The notes beneath the pieces were generated by a model that was not told the DNA's origin, did not search any database, and saw only the letters and a program-made list of their open reading frames with translations. Position numbers and translations under genes: made by a program. Positions 63,679-64,000 of a stretch of 64,000 bases of DNA are shown piece by piece; the stretch's first letter is position 1, and each line of letters starts with the position of its first letter. The DNA is from Owenia fusiformis (Eukaryota > Annelida > Polychaeta > Sabellida > Oweniidae): contig CAIIXF020000010.1 in the NCBI GenBank assembly GCA_903813345.2, positions 16,067,181 through 16,131,180 on the forward strand, written 5' to 3'.

Positions 63679-64000
63679 TATGGCAATTAAAATCTGCTGA
63701 ATGATAGCGATCTGAGGTTTTGATGAGAATTATTCTAAAAAAATATTTTTGAAGGATTTTCGCTTAATGGCCATCGATTAGACCTGTTTGTCCTAGTAAA
63801 GTTTCAGGTACATACCAGGGGAGAGAGAAATATCTTGGGGAAGCAAGACATACTATTAATTGTATATTCTGCTGTATCACTGTGTATTATCTCTTATAGC
63901 GAATAGTAAACAAATACTGGATGACCATGAGGTGGATATGCCAGAATACCTATCCTCGAAAAGAAATACTTGGCTCGGCTTCGCCACGCGTAATATTTTT

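Overview
The window is nuclear DNA from an intron-rich animal. It is AT-rich, full of short inverted-repeat transposons, satellites and minisatellites, and has GT-AG introns of 0.2 to 5 kb. The two recognisable genes are metazoan. The repeat content suggests a marine invertebrate, perhaps an ambulacrarian or another early bilaterian, but the species cannot be named from the sequence.

Layout. From 1 to 4572 lies an inverted structure: a 183-bp satellite array (1-1200), a 2.6-kb core, and the same satellite in reverse (about 3825-4572). The core holds a small reverse-strand reading frame that resembles proteins scattered with invertebrate mobile elements. From 4.6 to 15 kb there is no convincing gene, only a series of miniature inverted-repeat elements and minisatellites. 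At 15534-17633 (reverse strand) one exon encodes a 699-residue protein with five C2H2 zinc fingers, a CtBP-like motif and SUMO consensus sites, so it is probably a transcriptional repressor. From 17.7 to 27 kb there are more dispersed elements.

From 27.4 to 36.4 kb sit two near-identical 4.2-4.3 kb elements in direct orientation. Each starts with TACACAGCAAA and ends with TTTGCTGTGTA. Each carries arms of tandem TCAAGCTTGA-like repeats, a promoter-like cluster (two kappaB sites, CRE, AP-1, ETS), a 21/42-bp minisatellite and a predicted four-exon small gene. The gene is broken differently in the two copies.

From 43.9 to 61.1 kb (forward strand) lies a complete C-terminal Src kinase (CSK) gene. 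Eleven coding exons give 457 residues with SH3, SH2 and tyrosine kinase domains, close to the 450 residues of human CSK. One upstream 5' UTR segment follows a splice acceptor, so a further promoter exon lies somewhere to the left.

The most unusual observation is in CSK. Two of its introns end in tandem arrays whose repeat unit is the 3' splice junction of the next exon (intron tail, AG, and the first 11-12 exon bases). The array before exon 5 has 8 dimeric 42-bp units. The array before exon 10 has 21 units of 51 or 48 bp, all in frame with the kinase and without stops. The true acceptor is the last member of each array.
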